Shown: positions 45,266 through 54,155 of the stretch, piece after piece
Layout: every line of letters begins with the position of its first letter
Numbering within the stretch: the first letter of the stretch is position 1
Assembly: GCF_000423545.1 (NCBI RefSeq)
Contig: NZ_AUIE01000014.1
Location: forward strand, 1 to 64,000
Length of the DNA stretch: 64,000 nucleotides
Direction of reading: 5' to 3'
DNA from: Metapseudomonas resinovorans DSM 21078
Lineage (GTDB): Bacteria; Pseudomonadota; Gammaproteobacteria; Pseudomonadales; Pseudomonadaceae
The notes under the pieces: generated by a model
What the model saw: the letters and a program-made list of their open reading frames with translations, nothing else
Databases searched by the model: none
What the model was told of the DNA's origin: nothing
Translations under genes and position numbers: made by a program

Positions 45266-45685
45266 ACTCGGTCACCTTCTTATAGGGCCAAGCGACGGAA
45301 TGCCAGGCTGGCGCTCCGCCGCGGAGCGCCGCCGACTTCCCCCTTCCGGGTCATGCCGTTCGGGGGATGCTGCCAACAGGGTGAGGGCCGATGGCCGCCA
45401 CCTGTCTGCAGGGTTCGGCGGTCTGCTTTGTTAATACTCCATTCGGGATGACAGAAAAAAGAACTTTTTTGCCTGTACGCGTCTTTTTTCACACCACGAC
45501 AAAAACCCCTTGGCGCGTAGGAAAGTGCCCGTTAAAGTCGAAAGTCCCCTCCCCAAGAATCCCCCCGAATTTTCCGTCCCTGGCGGTCGATCCGCCTGAG
45601 GCGTCCCGTCTGCCTATCGGCGGTATAGGTGGAGCCAACACACGCAAATCCCTAGAATCGTCGCGTTCCCGAAGGAGACGATTCG
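45266..45685. other. Intergenic region between the phoH-like gene and yaaA
   Basis: No gene is seen in this 420-bp divergent region. GGCGCTCCGC/GCGGAGCGCC (45310-45319 with 45321-45330) is a near-perfect palindrome close to the PhoH start. AAAAAAG/CTTTTTT around 45450-45470 is a weak AT hairpin. TAGAAT at 45653-45658 is a plausible -10 for yaaA, with GAAGGAG before its ATG. Confidence 0.5.
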
Positions 45686-46465
45686 ATGCTGTTGGTGATT
45701 TCCCCTGCCAAGACCCTGGACTACCAGACCCCGCCGGTCACCTCGCGCCATACCCAGCCTGAGTTCCTCGACCACGCCCAGGAGCTGATCCAGCAACTGC
45801 GCGAGCTCAGCCCTGCGCAGATCGCCGAGCTGATGCACCTGTCCGACAAACTCGCCGGCCTCAACGCCGCCCGCTATGGCAGCTGGCACCCGGACTTCAC
45901 CCCGGACAACGCCAAACAGGCCCTGTTGGCCTTCAAGGGCGACGTCTACACCGGACTCAACGCCGAAGATTTCAGCGAAGCCGACTTCGACTTCGCCCAG
46001 CAGCACCTGCGCATGCTCTCCGGCCTTTACGGCCTGCTGCGCCCGCTGGACCTGATGCAGCCCTACCGCCTGGAAATGGGCACCAAGCTGGCCAATGCCC
46101 GCGGCAAGGACCTCTACGCCTTCTGGGGCGAGCGCATCAGTGGCTGGCTCAGCGAAGCCCTGGCGGCCCAGGGCGACGACATCCTGCTCAACCTGGCCTC
46201 TAACGAATACTTCAGCTCGGTGAAGCGCAAGGCGCTGAACGCCCGCATCATCGACACCGAGTTCAAGGACCTGAAGAACGGCCAGCACAAGATCATCAGC
46301 TTCTACGCCAAGAAGGCCCGTGGCCTGATGGCCCGCTACGTGATCAAGGAGCGCCTGCGGGACCCCGAAGGCCTGAAGGACTTCAATTACCAGGGCTACC
46401 GCTACTCCGTGGAGCATTCCAAGCCGGACAGCCTGGTGTTCCTGCGCGACCATCCCGAAGATTGA
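45686..46465 (+). CDS. yaaA: YaaA peroxide-stress protein (DUF328)
   Basis: The 259-residue protein starts [20 protein letters not shown] and has the conserved PAKT motif, [50 protein letters not shown] and the terminal [17 protein letters not shown]. In E. coli YaaA limits free iron during hydrogen peroxide stress; the fold binds DNA. GAAGGAG precedes the ATG. Its own terminator follows. Confidence 0.95.
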   Translation: MLLVISPAKTLDYQTPPVTSRHTQPEFLDHAQELIQQLRELSPAQIAELMHLSDKLAGLNAARYGSWHPDFTPDNAKQALLAFKGDVYTGLNAEDFSEADFDFAQQHLRMLSGLYGLLRPLDLMQPYRLEMGTKLANARGKDLYAFWGERISGWLSEALAAQGDDILLNLASNEYFSSVKRKALNARIIDTEFKDLKNGQHKIISFYAKKARGLMARYVIKERLRDPEGLKDFNYQGYRYSVEHSKPDSLVFLRDHPED

Positions 46466-46474
46466 TGCAAACAA

Positions 46475-46500
46475 CCCCGCCGCCCGGCGGGGTTCTTGTT
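46475..46500 (+). terminator. Terminator of yaaA
   Basis: CCCCGCC (46475-46481), GCCC loop, GGCGGGG (46486-46492), then TTCTTGTT. Confidence 0.85.
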
Positions 46501-46681
46501 TCCGCCCCTGGAAGCGTAACTTCCCGCCCCGCCCCGCCTGCCGCCTCCGCCGTTGGACTTCGCTGCGCTCTGCCCAACCTGCGAGCGCACGCCAATCAAC
46601 TCCTGCGTGCCACGTAATTGCCACTGCAGTTTCCAATATCACTTCAAGATCATATGGCCGGCACACATACCATTTTAATAC

Positions 46682-46715
46682 TGGCCAACATGCTGACTTA
46701 TAGTGGCCAACTTGC
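46682..46715. promoter_or_regulatory. Tandem TGGCCAAC repeats upstream of the algD promoter
   Basis: TGGCCAACATGC (46682-46693) and TGGCCAACTTGC (46704-46715) are 22 bp apart, two helical turns, about 75-105 bp upstream of the predicted start. They contain GGCC/TGCC-like elements known for AmrZ; the assignment is tentative. Confidence 0.45.
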
Positions 46716-46754
46716 AAAATGCAATCACTGAAATCCTGCAATTTGCACTATCTG

Positions 46755-46782
46755 GAACTTTTCCCAAGCAAGCCAACTCTGA
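46755..46782 (+). promoter_or_regulatory. AlgU (sigma22/RpoE-type) promoter of algD
   Basis: GAACTT (46755-46760), 17-bp spacer, TCTGA (46778-46782). This equals the AlgU consensus GAACTT-N16/17-TCTGA and lies about 455 bp before algD, as in P. aeruginosa where the algD promoter is also far upstream. Confidence 0.9.
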
Positions 46783-46839
46783 GAATGCCACCGAGCAGAC
46801 ATAGGGCGTAGTCAAAAAACTGCAATAAGCAAATTCAGG

Positions 46840-46848
46840 GACGAACGG
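46840..46848 (-). promoter_or_regulatory. AlgR-like binding site in the algD leader
   Basis: GACGAACGG is the reverse complement of CCGTTCGTC, the core of the P. aeruginosa AlgR sites at algD. It lies about 60 nt downstream of the predicted transcription start, in contrast with the far-upstream main sites known in P. aeruginosa. Confidence 0.6.
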
Positions 46849-46935
46849 TAGGAACTATCCGAAAAGACGGACACTCATACCCCCGTGACTTAATTCTTCA
46901 CACCATATTTCGGTGTGATCTCAAACTGCCTTGGT

Positions 46936-46967
46936 AACTATCGGCGCACAGCCGAGGGGTAGTTTTT
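46936..46967 (+). terminator. Terminator-like hairpin inside the algD leader (possible attenuator)
   Basis: AACTA (46936-46940) and TAGTT (46960-46964) flank an inner CGGC/GCCG stem, and the 3' arm runs into TTTTTAT. The interior is imperfect. It lies between the AlgU promoter and algD, so any termination here would have to be relieved for operon expression. Confidence 0.4.
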
Positions 46968-47238
46968 ATCTGGTGAAAACCAAATAAGTTGATTAAGGAG
47001 AAGCGCAACAAACTCGACCTACTGGACAAAACCAACGAGCCAGAGCCCTTGCGGCGATCAGCTCAGGACTCTACCCGGGCAAGCGTAACGACATGCCCTG
47101 TTCAGGCGCCCTAACTTTGGCGTCCGGTATTAATCATGCCTGTGCACTGGAAAGTTGCAGTTGCGACATAACAGTGCAAACGGAAGTGACACTAACGTCA
47201 CATATTAAACAGCGTGCTGAAAGGACGAGGTGAATACG

Positions 47239-48549
47239 ATGCGAATCAGCATCTTCGGTTTGGGCTATGTTGGTGCAGTGTGCGCCGGCTGCCTCTCTGC
47301 TCGTGGTCATGAAGTTGTCGGCGTCGACGTTTCTCAGACCAAGATCGACCTGATCAACAATGGCAAATCGCCCATTGTCGAACCGGGTCTGGAAGAACTT
47401 CTTCAACAAGGCGTAAAAACCGGCCGCCTGCGCGGCACCACCGATGTTGCCGGTGCGGTGCGTGAAACCCAGGTGTCTTTCATCTGCGTCGGTACCCCGA
47501 GCAAGAAGAACGGTGACCTGTCCCTGGATTACATCGAAGGCGTTTGCCGCGAGATCGGCTTCGCCCTGCGCGACAAGGCCGAGCGCCACACCGTCGTGGT
47601 GCGCAGCACTGTGCTGCCGGGCACCGTGAAGAATGTGGTGATCCCGATCATCGAAGACTGCTCCGGCAAGAAGGCCGGCGTCGACTTCGGCGTGGCGGTG
47701 AACCCCGAGTTCCTCCGCGAAAGCACCGCGATCAAGGACTACGACTACCCGCCCATGACCGTCATCGGTGAGCTGGACAAGGCTGCCGGCGACGTACTCG
47801 AGACCCTGTACCGCGAACTCGACGCGCCGATCATCCGCAAGGACATCGAAGTGGCCGAGATGATCAAGTACACCTGCAACGTCTGGCACGCGGCCAAGGT
47901 CACCTTCGCCAACGAGATCGGCAATATCGCCAAGGCCGTTGGCGTCGATGGCCGCGAAGTGATGGACGTGGTCTGCCAGGACAACAAGCTCAACCTGTCC
48001 AAGTACTACATGCGCCCCGGCTTCGCCTTCGGCGGTTCCTGCCTGCCCAAGGACGTGCGTGCGCTGAACTACCGCGCCACCTCGCTGGACGTGGACTCCC
48101 CGCTGATCGGCTCGCTGATGCGCAGCAACGCCGGCCAGGTGCAGAAGGCGTTCGACATCATCTCCGGCCATGACAAGCGCAAGGTCGCCCTGCTCGGCCT
48201 GTCCTTCAAGGCGGGTACCGATGACCTGCGTGAAAGCCCGCTGGTGGAGCTGGCCGAGATGCTGATCGGCAAGGGTTTCGACCTCAGCATCTACGACCGC
48301 AACGTCGAGTACGCCCGCGTCCATGGCGCCAACAAGGACTACATCGAGTCGAAGATCCCCCACGTGTCGTCGCTGCTGGACAGCAACTTCGACTCGGTGG
48401 TCGACAAGGCCGACATCATCGTCCTGGGCAACCGTGACGAACTGTTCGCCCCGCTGGCCCAGAAGGCGCCGGCCGGCAAGCAGGTGATCGACCTGGTGGG
48501 CTTCATGCCAAAGGGCACCCAAGGCAACGCCGAGGGGATCTGCTGGTAA
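47239..48549 (+). CDS. algD: GDP-mannose 6-dehydrogenase
   Basis: The 436-residue enzyme (same length as in P. aeruginosa) has NAD-binding MRISIFGLGYVGAVCAGCLS, a VVVRSTVLPGT linker, catalytic Cys in FAFGGSCLPKDVRAL, and GLSFKAGTDDLRESP. It oxidises GDP-mannose to GDP-mannuronate, the committed alginate precursor, using two NAD+. The ATG at 47239 has GAGG 8 nt upstream; a GTG 9 bp earlier is less suited. First gene of the operon; a GC hairpin lies right after its stop. Confidence 0.98.
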   Translation: MRISIFGLGYVGAVCAGCLSARGHEVVGVDVSQTKIDLINNGKSPIVEPGLEELLQQGVKTGRLRGTTDVAGAVRETQVSFICVGTPSKKNGDLSLDYIEGVCREIGFALRDKAERHTVVVRSTVLPGTVKNVVIPIIEDCSGKKAGVDFGVAVNPEFLRESTAIKDYDYPPMTVIGELDKAAGDVLETLYRELDAPIIRKDIEVAEMIKYTCNVWHAAKVTFANEIGNIAKAVGVDGREVMDVVCQDNKLNLSKYYMRPGFAFGGSCLPKDVRALNYRATSLDVDSPLIGSLMRSNAGQVQKAFDIISGHDKRKVALLGLSFKAGTDDLRESPLVELAEMLIGKGFDLSIYDRNVEYARVHGANKDYIESKIPHVSSLLDSNFDSVVDKADIIVLGNRDELFAPLAQKAPAGKQVIDLVGFMPKGTQGNAEGICW

Positions 48550-48555
48550 GCGCCC

Positions 48556-48581
48556 TGCCCCCTCCCACCCGGGAGGGGGCA
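48556..48581 (+). repeat. GC hairpin between algD and alg8
   Basis: TGCCCCCTCCC (48556-48566) and GGGAGGGGGCA (48571-48581) form an 11-bp stem with a 4-nt loop. It belongs to the same CCCTCTCCC/GGGAGAGGG class as the copies at 58267 and 63976. Confidence 0.7.
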
Positions 48582-48606
48582 TCCGCAACGAGCCCGGGAC
48601 GATTCT

Positions 48607-50088
48607 ATGGACAAGATCAAGCATGGCCTGCTCGAAGCCTCGGGCTGGCTGTTCTACCTCATCGCGCTGATGCTGCTGGCACTGGCTTTGCCCAAGTCGG
48701 TGTTCGACCCCGACTCCAAGCACTTCCTGCTGCTGATCGGGGCTGTGGGCATTTGGCGCTACTCCATGGGCGCCCTGCACTTCGTGCGCGGCACGCTGTT
48801 CCTCTACGTCGTCTACCCCTGGTACAAGCGGCGCCTGGCCAAGCTCGGCAACGCGGCCGACCCGTCCCACGTATTCCTGCTGGTGACCAGCTTCCGCATC
48901 GAGGCCCTGACCACTGCAATGGTCTACCGCTCGGTGATCCAGGAAGCCATCGACTGCGGCTATCCGACCACCGTGGTCTGCTCCATCGTCGAACTCTCCG
49001 ATGAACTGCTGGTGAAGAACCTCTGGGCCAAGCTGGCACCGCCTTCGCGGGTCAAGCTGGACTTCGTACGCATTCCCGGCACCGGCAAGCGCGACGGCCT
49101 GGCCTACGGCTTCCGCGCCATTTCCCGGCAGTTGCCGGACGAGAACGCGGTGGTGGCGGTGGTCGACGGCGACACGGTGCTGGCCGAAGGCGTGGTGAAG
49201 AAGACCGTGCCCTGGTTCAAGCTCTTCCCGAATGTCGGCGGCCTGACCACCAATGAGTTCTGCGAAGTGCGCGGCAGCTACATCATGAGCGAGTGGCACA
49301 AGCTGCGCTTCGCCCAGCGCCACCTCAACATGTGCTCGATGGCGCTCTCCAAGCGCGTGCTGACCATGACCGGCCGTATGTCGGTGTTCCGCGCCCAGGT
49401 AGTGACCGACCCGGACTTCATCGCCGACGTGGAAAGCGACCACCTCGACCACTGGCGCCTGGGGCGTTTCCAGTTCCTCACCGGTGACGACAAGTCCAGC
49501 TGGTACAGCCTGATGCGCCTGGGCTACGACACCTTCTATGTGCCGGACGCAGCGATCAACACGGTCGAGCACCCGCCGGAGAAGAGCTTCATCAAGGCCA
49601 GCCGCAAATTGATGTTCCGCTGGTACGGCAACAACCTGAGGCAGAACTCCCGCGCCCTGGCGCTCGGTCCGCGTCGCCTCGGCTGGTTCACCACCGTGGT
49701 ACTGGCCGACCAGCGCGCGTCGATGTGGACCTGCCTGCTGGGCCTGGCCGTGGCCATCATCGCCAGCCTGAAGTACAGCATCGCCTACCTGCTGGTGTAC
49801 CTGCTGTGGATCGGCCTCACCCGCTTCGTCCTGACCCTGTTGCTCAGCATCACCGGGCACCGGATCGGGCCGGCCTATCCCTTGATCCTCTATTACAACC
49901 AGATCGTCGGAGCGCTGGTGAAGATCTACGTCTTCTTCCGCCTCGACCAGCAGTCCTGGACCCGCCAGAACACCAAGCTCAACCGTGACCTCGCCAGCTT
50001 CTCGCGCTGGTTCAACACCTGGTCCTCACGCGCCATGACCTTCTCCGCAACCAGCGTATTCATCGCCACGCTGCTGGCGATCGTGTGA
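48607..50088 (+). CDS. alg8: Mannuronan synthase, glycosyltransferase Alg8
   Basis: The 493-residue inner-membrane GT2 enzyme has N-terminal helices (about 12-75), a cytoplasmic catalytic domain with [20 protein letters not shown] (DxD region), [15 protein letters not shown] and [15 protein letters not shown] (Q/RxxRW-like), and C-terminal helices. It polymerises mannuronate from GDP-mannuronate with Alg44. 57 bp after algD. Confidence 0.97.
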   Translation: MDKIKHGLLEASGWLFYLIALMLLALALPKSVFDPDSKHFLLLIGAVGIWRYSMGALHFVRGTLFLYVVYPWYKRRLAKLGNAADPSHVFLLVTSFRIEALTTAMVYRSVIQEAIDCGYPTTVVCSIVELSDELLVKNLWAKLAPPSRVKLDFVRIPGTGKRDGLAYGFRAISRQLPDENAVVAVVDGDTVLAEGVVKKTVPWFKLFPNVGGLTTNEFCEVRGSYIMSEWHKLRFAQRHLNMCSMALSKRVLTMTGRMSVFRAQVVTDPDFIADVESDHLDHWRLGRFQFLTGDDKSSWYSLMRLGYDTFYVPDAAINTVEHPPEKSFIKASRKLMFRWYGNNLRQNSRALALGPRRLGWFTTVVLADQRASMWTCLLGLAVAIIASLKYSIAYLLVYLLWIGLTRFVLTLLLSITGHRIGPAYPLILYYNQIVGALVKIYVFFRLDQQSWTRQNTKLNRDLASFSRWFNTWSSRAMTFSATSVFIATLLAIV

Positions 50089-50117
50089 GCACAAGGAACC
50101 TGACAGGAATCGAAGCC

Positions 50118-51278
50118 ATGAATACAGCCGTCAATCTCAATGTGGTGCATGAATCCGAAGCCCAGCGCCAGCATGCGCGGGTGAAGATCCCGGGCAAAGT
50201 CCGCTACATCGCCCGTGGCGAACGCTTCGAGGCGTCGCTGCTGGACGTTTCCGCCGGCGGCTTCGCCTTTACCGCTGGCCGCGCGGGCGCCCATGTCGGC
50301 GACCACCACAAAGGCCGCCTGATGTTCCAGATCGACGGCCTCAGCCTGGGCCTTGACGTGGAGTTCCAGGTACGCGCCGTGGACACCCGCAACGAGCGCA
50401 TCGGCTGCGTCTTCCACAACCTGCAACCGCGCGACATCGCCACCCTGCGCTACCTGATCAGCTCGCACCTTTCCGGCGAACTGGTCAGCGCCGGCGACCT
50501 GCTCAACACCCTGCAGCGCGAGAACTTCACCAAGCCGCGCAAAGCCGGGGCCGGCGGCGGCATGGGCGCCCTGGGCCGCCTGAAGGCCGTCAGCTTCAGC
50601 CTCGGCATCTTCGTCATCGGCGTCGGCGCCTTTGCGTACATCACCAAGTCCCTCTACGGCCTCTACTTCGTCACCCATGCCGACTCGGCCATGGTCGCGG
50701 TGCCCTCCATGCAGGTCACCATGCCCCGCGAAGGTACCGTGCAGAGCCTGGTGGGCCCGGATGCCAGCGTCGAGAAAGGCGCCCCTATCGCGTCCTTCAG
50801 CGCCACCATGCTGGAAATGCTCAAGGGTCACCTGACGGACGCTCAACTGTCGCCGCGCAATGTCGAAGAACTCTTCGGCAAGCAGATGAAGGGCACGCTC
50901 ACCAGCCCCTGCAACTGCAAGATCGCCCGCCAACTCGTCGCCGATGGCCAGTTCGCCAGCAAGGGCGACGTGATATTCGAACTGGTGCCCCAGGACACCC
51001 AGGCCACCGTGCAGGCGCGCTTCCCCTTCCGCAACATCGCCCAGGCCAAGCCAGGTGCTCGCGTCACCTTCCAGGTGGCCGGCGAAGACCAGGTGCGCCA
51101 CGGCAAGATCCTCAGCAGCAACCTGCATGACGGCAGCATGTCCGCCGACATCCGCGCCACCGTCCAGCCCGACGAGCCGCTGCCCAGCAGCCTCGCCGGC
51201 CAGCCGGTGGAAGTCAGCATCGATCGCGGCCCGTCCCTTGACTGGCTGATCGACCGTGCCCTGGCGGCCGGCTTCTGA
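50118..51278 (+). CDS. alg44: Alginate polymerisation co-factor with c-di-GMP PilZ domain
   Basis: The 386-residue protein has an N-terminal PilZ domain (RQHARVKIP for RxxxR; LLDVSAGGF for DxSxxG), a transmembrane helix near 160-182 (FSLGIFVIGVGAFAYITKSL), and a periplasmic HlyD-like part. PilZ binding of c-di-GMP activates Alg8. The start at 50118 matches the P. aeruginosa protein; an earlier in-frame ATG 33 bp upstream is less likely. Confidence 0.97.
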   Translation: MNTAVNLNVVHESEAQRQHARVKIPGKVRYIARGERFEASLLDVSAGGFAFTAGRAGAHVGDHHKGRLMFQIDGLSLGLDVEFQVRAVDTRNERIGCVFHNLQPRDIATLRYLISSHLSGELVSAGDLLNTLQRENFTKPRKAGAGGGMGALGRLKAVSFSLGIFVIGVGAFAYITKSLYGLYFVTHADSAMVAVPSMQVTMPREGTVQSLVGPDASVEKGAPIASFSATMLEMLKGHLTDAQLSPRNVEELFGKQMKGTLTSPCNCKIARQLVADGQFASKGDVIFELVPQDTQATVQARFPFRNIAQAKPGARVTFQVAGEDQVRHGKILSSNLHDGSMSADIRATVQPDEPLPSSLAGQPVEVSIDRGPSLDWLIDRALAAGF

Positions 51279-51291
51279 GGAGGGCACCGCC

Positions 51292-52665
51292 ATGGCCCAT
51301 CACACCCCCCCTGTCCTGCTGCTGGCTGCGGCTATCGCCCTGGCCGGCTGCGCCGGGCTGCCCGACGAACGCCTCGCCCGCGAAGCCCTGAAGCGCGGTG
51401 ACAGCGCCACCGCCGAGCAGAACTTCCGCCAGTTGGCCGAGCTCGGTTATGCCGATGCCGCGGTCGGCCTGGCCGACCTGCAGGTGGCCAGCGGCGACCC
51501 CGAGCAACTCGCCAAGGCCGAGCAAACCTACCGCCAGGCCATGGACCAGTCACCGCGCGCCAAAGCCCGCCTGGGCAAGCTGCTGGCGCGCAAGACCGAG
51601 CTGAGCCAGGCGGAGCGCCGCGAAACGGCGCAACTGCTGGAGGAGTCCTTCGCTGCGGGTGAGGAGACCAGCCTGCTGCCGCTGGTGATGCTCTACCTGC
51701 AGTACCCGCAGGACTTCCCCTCCGTGAACGTGCCCGCACGCATCGCCCAATGGCGCGCCGAAGGACACACCCAGGCCGAGCTGGCGCAGATTCTCTTCTA
51801 TCGCACCCAGGGCACCTACGATCAGCACCTGGGCGAGATCGAGCAGATCTGCACCCGCAGCCTGGCCCTGGCCGACGTCTGCTACGTCGAGCTGGCCACG
51901 GTCTACCAGAAGCAAGGCAAGGCTGACGCCCAGCAGAAACTGCTGGATGGCCTGATGTCCGGCTACCACGCCGGGCGCATCCCCGCCCAGCGCGTGGAGT
52001 CAGTGGCCCAGGTGCTCGCCGATGCCGAACTCGGCAAGCCCGACGAAGGCAAGGCCCAGGCCATGCTCGAGGAACTGGCCCCGGCCTACCCCGCCGCCTG
52101 GGTCAGCCTGGCCAAGTTGCTCTACGAGTATCCGGCGCTCGGTGATACCGAGCAGATGCTGGGTTACCTGGAAAAGGGCCGTGCCGCGTCCCTGCCCCGC
52201 GCCGAACTGCTGCTGGGTCGCCTCCACTACGAGGGCAAGCTGGTCCCCCTGGACCCGCGCAAGGCCGAGGAGCACCTGCTCAAGGCCGCACCCACCGAGC
52301 CCAGCGCCAACTACCTGCTGGGCCAGATCTACCTGCGCGGCTACCTGGGCGACATCGCCCCGGACAAGGCCCTGGAGCACCTGCTCAGCGCCGCCCGCAA
52401 CGGCCAGATCAATGCCGACTTCGCCCTCGGCCAGATGTACACCCAAGGCAAGGGCATCCAACCCAACCTGGTCAACGCCTACGTCTTCAGCCAACTCGCC
52501 CTGCCCAAGAACACGCCGCAGGCCCTGGAGCTGGCGCAACGCGTGGAACAGCAACTGCCGCAGGCCGAGCGTGCCCGCGCCGAGCAACTGCTGCGCGAAG
52601 AGCGCCAGGTGCGCGGTGCAACGGCACCGGACGCCGCCCAGATGCAAGCCATGCAGACCCAATAA
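51292..52665 (+). CDS. algK: Outer-membrane TPR lipoprotein AlgK
   Basis: The 457-residue protein has a lipoprotein signal with lipobox LAGC (Cys20) and repeated Sel1/TPR helices (e.g. ADAAVGLADLQVASGDPEQL, AELLLGRLHYEGKLVPLDPR, ADFALGQMYTQGKGIQPNL). It localises AlgE and scaffolds the periplasmic complex. GAGGAGGG precedes the ATG at 51292; a GTG-like start 36 bp upstream lacks sense. Confidence 0.96.
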   Translation: MAHHTPPVLLLAAAIALAGCAGLPDERLAREALKRGDSATAEQNFRQLAELGYADAAVGLADLQVASGDPEQLAKAEQTYRQAMDQSPRAKARLGKLLARKTELSQAERRETAQLLEESFAAGEETSLLPLVMLYLQYPQDFPSVNVPARIAQWRAEGHTQAELAQILFYRTQGTYDQHLGEIEQICTRSLALADVCYVELATVYQKQGKADAQQKLLDGLMSGYHAGRIPAQRVESVAQVLADAELGKPDEGKAQAMLEELAPAYPAAWVSLAKLLYEYPALGDTEQMLGYLEKGRAASLPRAELLLGRLHYEGKLVPLDPRKAEEHLLKAAPTEPSANYLLGQIYLRGYLGDIAPDKALEHLLSAARNGQINADFALGQMYTQGKGIQPNLVNAYVFSQLALPKNTPQALELAQRVEQQLPQAERARAEQLLREERQVRGATAPDAAQMQAMQTQ

Positions 52666-52680
52666 GGACACGTACTGACG

Positions 52681-54126
52681 ATGAACACCAAACCCTGGAT
52701 TCGCGCCGGCCTGGGCCTGTCCCTGCTGGCCGCGGGCATCGCCCACGCCGCCCAGCCCGAGGGCAGGAATTTCGGCCTGGACGTGAAGATCACCGCCCAG
52801 TCGGAAGACGACCGTGACCTCGGCACCCGCGACGGGGGCGATGTCAACGGCATCGGTCTCGACCTGCGTCCCTGGGTCTATGGCGAACGTGGCGACTGGA
52901 GCGCCTTCGCCATGGGCCAGGCGGTCACCGCCACCGATATCGTCGAAACGGACACCCTGGAGTCCGGCGACATCGAAGCCGACGCCGGCCAGCGCAACAA
53001 TGGCCGCGAGCCGGACAAGAGCTACCTGGCGATGCGCGAGTTCTGGGTCGACTACGGCGGCCTCACCGCTTACCCGGGTGAGCACCTGCGCTTCGGCCGC
53101 CAGCGCGTGCGCAGCGAGGAAGGCACCTGGTGGGACACCAACATCGAAGCCTTGCGCTGGAGCTTCGACACCACCCTGCTGCGCGCCCATGCCGGCGTCG
53201 CCGAGCGCTTCAGCGAGTACCGCACCGACATCGACGAACTGGCCCCGGAAGACGAAGATCGCCAACACTTCTTCGGCGACATTTCCACCCAATGGCGCCC
53301 AGGCCACTGGGTCGGCGCCAAGCTGCACCACAGCCGCGACAACGGCGACTTGCCCAACGTGGGCGAAGAAGTCGATGAACTGGATAAACGCACCACCGGC
53401 GACCTGACCTGGCTGGGCCTGGAAGCCGATGGCGGCTTCTTCGATCGCCGCTCCACGCAACCCCTGAACTACTGGGCGCAGGCCACCTGGCTGACCGGCG
53501 ATGTGGACGAACTGCAGCAGTCAGCCGTGGGCGACCAGACCCTCGCCGCCGGCTCACGCAATGTCGATGTGGACGCCTGGGCGATCGACCTCGGCCTGCG
53601 CTGGAACATCGATGACCAGTGGAAGGTCGGCGGTGCCTATGCCCGCGGCAGCGGTGGTGGCGATGACGACAGCTCCGAGCAATTCCGCCAGACCGGGCTG
53701 GAGAGCAACCGCTCCAACTTCACCGGTACCGAAGCCCGCATGCACCGCTTCGGCGAAGCCTTCCGTGGCGAATTGAGCAACCTGCAAGTGGCGACCGCCT
53801 TCACCTCCTGGCAGTTGGGCGAGGACTACGACGCGAGCGTCGTCTACCACCGTTTCTGGCGCGTGGACGACAACCAGGACGTCGGCCAGAGCGGAATCAT
53901 CGCGCCGCTGGAAGACGGCGAGAAAGACATCGGCCAGGAGATGGACCTGGTGGTCACCAAGTACTTCAAACAGGGCCTGCTGCCCGCCTCCATGGCCGAA
54001 CACCTGGACGAGCGCTCTGCCCTGGTGCGTTTGCGTGGCGGCGTGTTCAAGCCGGGCGATGCCTATGGCAGCGGCACCGACTCGCTGATGCACCGCGCCT
54101 TCGTCGATTTCATCTGGCGCTTCTGA
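52681..54126 (+). CDS. algE: Alginate outer-membrane exporter AlgE
   Basis: The 481-residue protein has a signal peptide ([20 protein letters not shown], cleaved near residue 24) and an 18-stranded beta-barrel, ending in the aromatic FIWRF typical of porins. Arg/Asp-rich stretches line the anion-selective pore for polyuronate. It acts with AlgK. Shine-Dalgarno is weak; start at 52681 follows algK by 15 bp. Confidence 0.96.
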   Translation: MNTKPWIRAGLGLSLLAAGIAHAAQPEGRNFGLDVKITAQSEDDRDLGTRDGGDVNGIGLDLRPWVYGERGDWSAFAMGQAVTATDIVETDTLESGDIEADAGQRNNGREPDKSYLAMREFWVDYGGLTAYPGEHLRFGRQRVRSEEGTWWDTNIEALRWSFDTTLLRAHAGVAERFSEYRTDIDELAPEDEDRQHFFGDISTQWRPGHWVGAKLHHSRDNGDLPNVGEEVDELDKRTTGDLTWLGLEADGGFFDRRSTQPLNYWAQATWLTGDVDELQQSAVGDQTLAAGSRNVDVDAWAIDLGLRWNIDDQWKVGGAYARGSGGGDDDSSEQFRQTGLESNRSNFTGTEARMHRFGEAFRGELSNLQVATAFTSWQLGEDYDASVVYHRFWRVDDNQDVGQSGIIAPLEDGEKDIGQEMDLVVTKYFKQGLLPASMAEHLDERSALVRLRGGVFKPGDAYGSGTDSLMHRAFVDFIWRF

Positions 54127-54155
54127 TGGACATCCGGCGCAACGGAGGAACAGCC

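Larger units (their letters stand above)
46466..47238 (+). promoter_or_regulatory. Alginate operon control region and leader
   Basis: These 773 bp hold no gene and drop markedly in GC after 46600. Elements in order: the yaaA terminator, tandem repeats (46682-46715), the AlgU promoter (46755-46782), an AlgR-like site (46840-46848), a CACACC/GGTGTG hairpin near 46910-46932, a terminator-like stem (46936-46967) and the algD ribosome-binding site GAGG at 47227-47230. The transcript leader would be about 450 nt. Confidence 0.75.

Noticed and set aside
47134-49860. 908-codon open frame on the minus strand antisense to algD and alg8
   Set aside because: Shadow of the high-GC plus-strand genes; composition is His/Gln/Gly-rich without any domain, and the plus-strand proteins are unmistakable.
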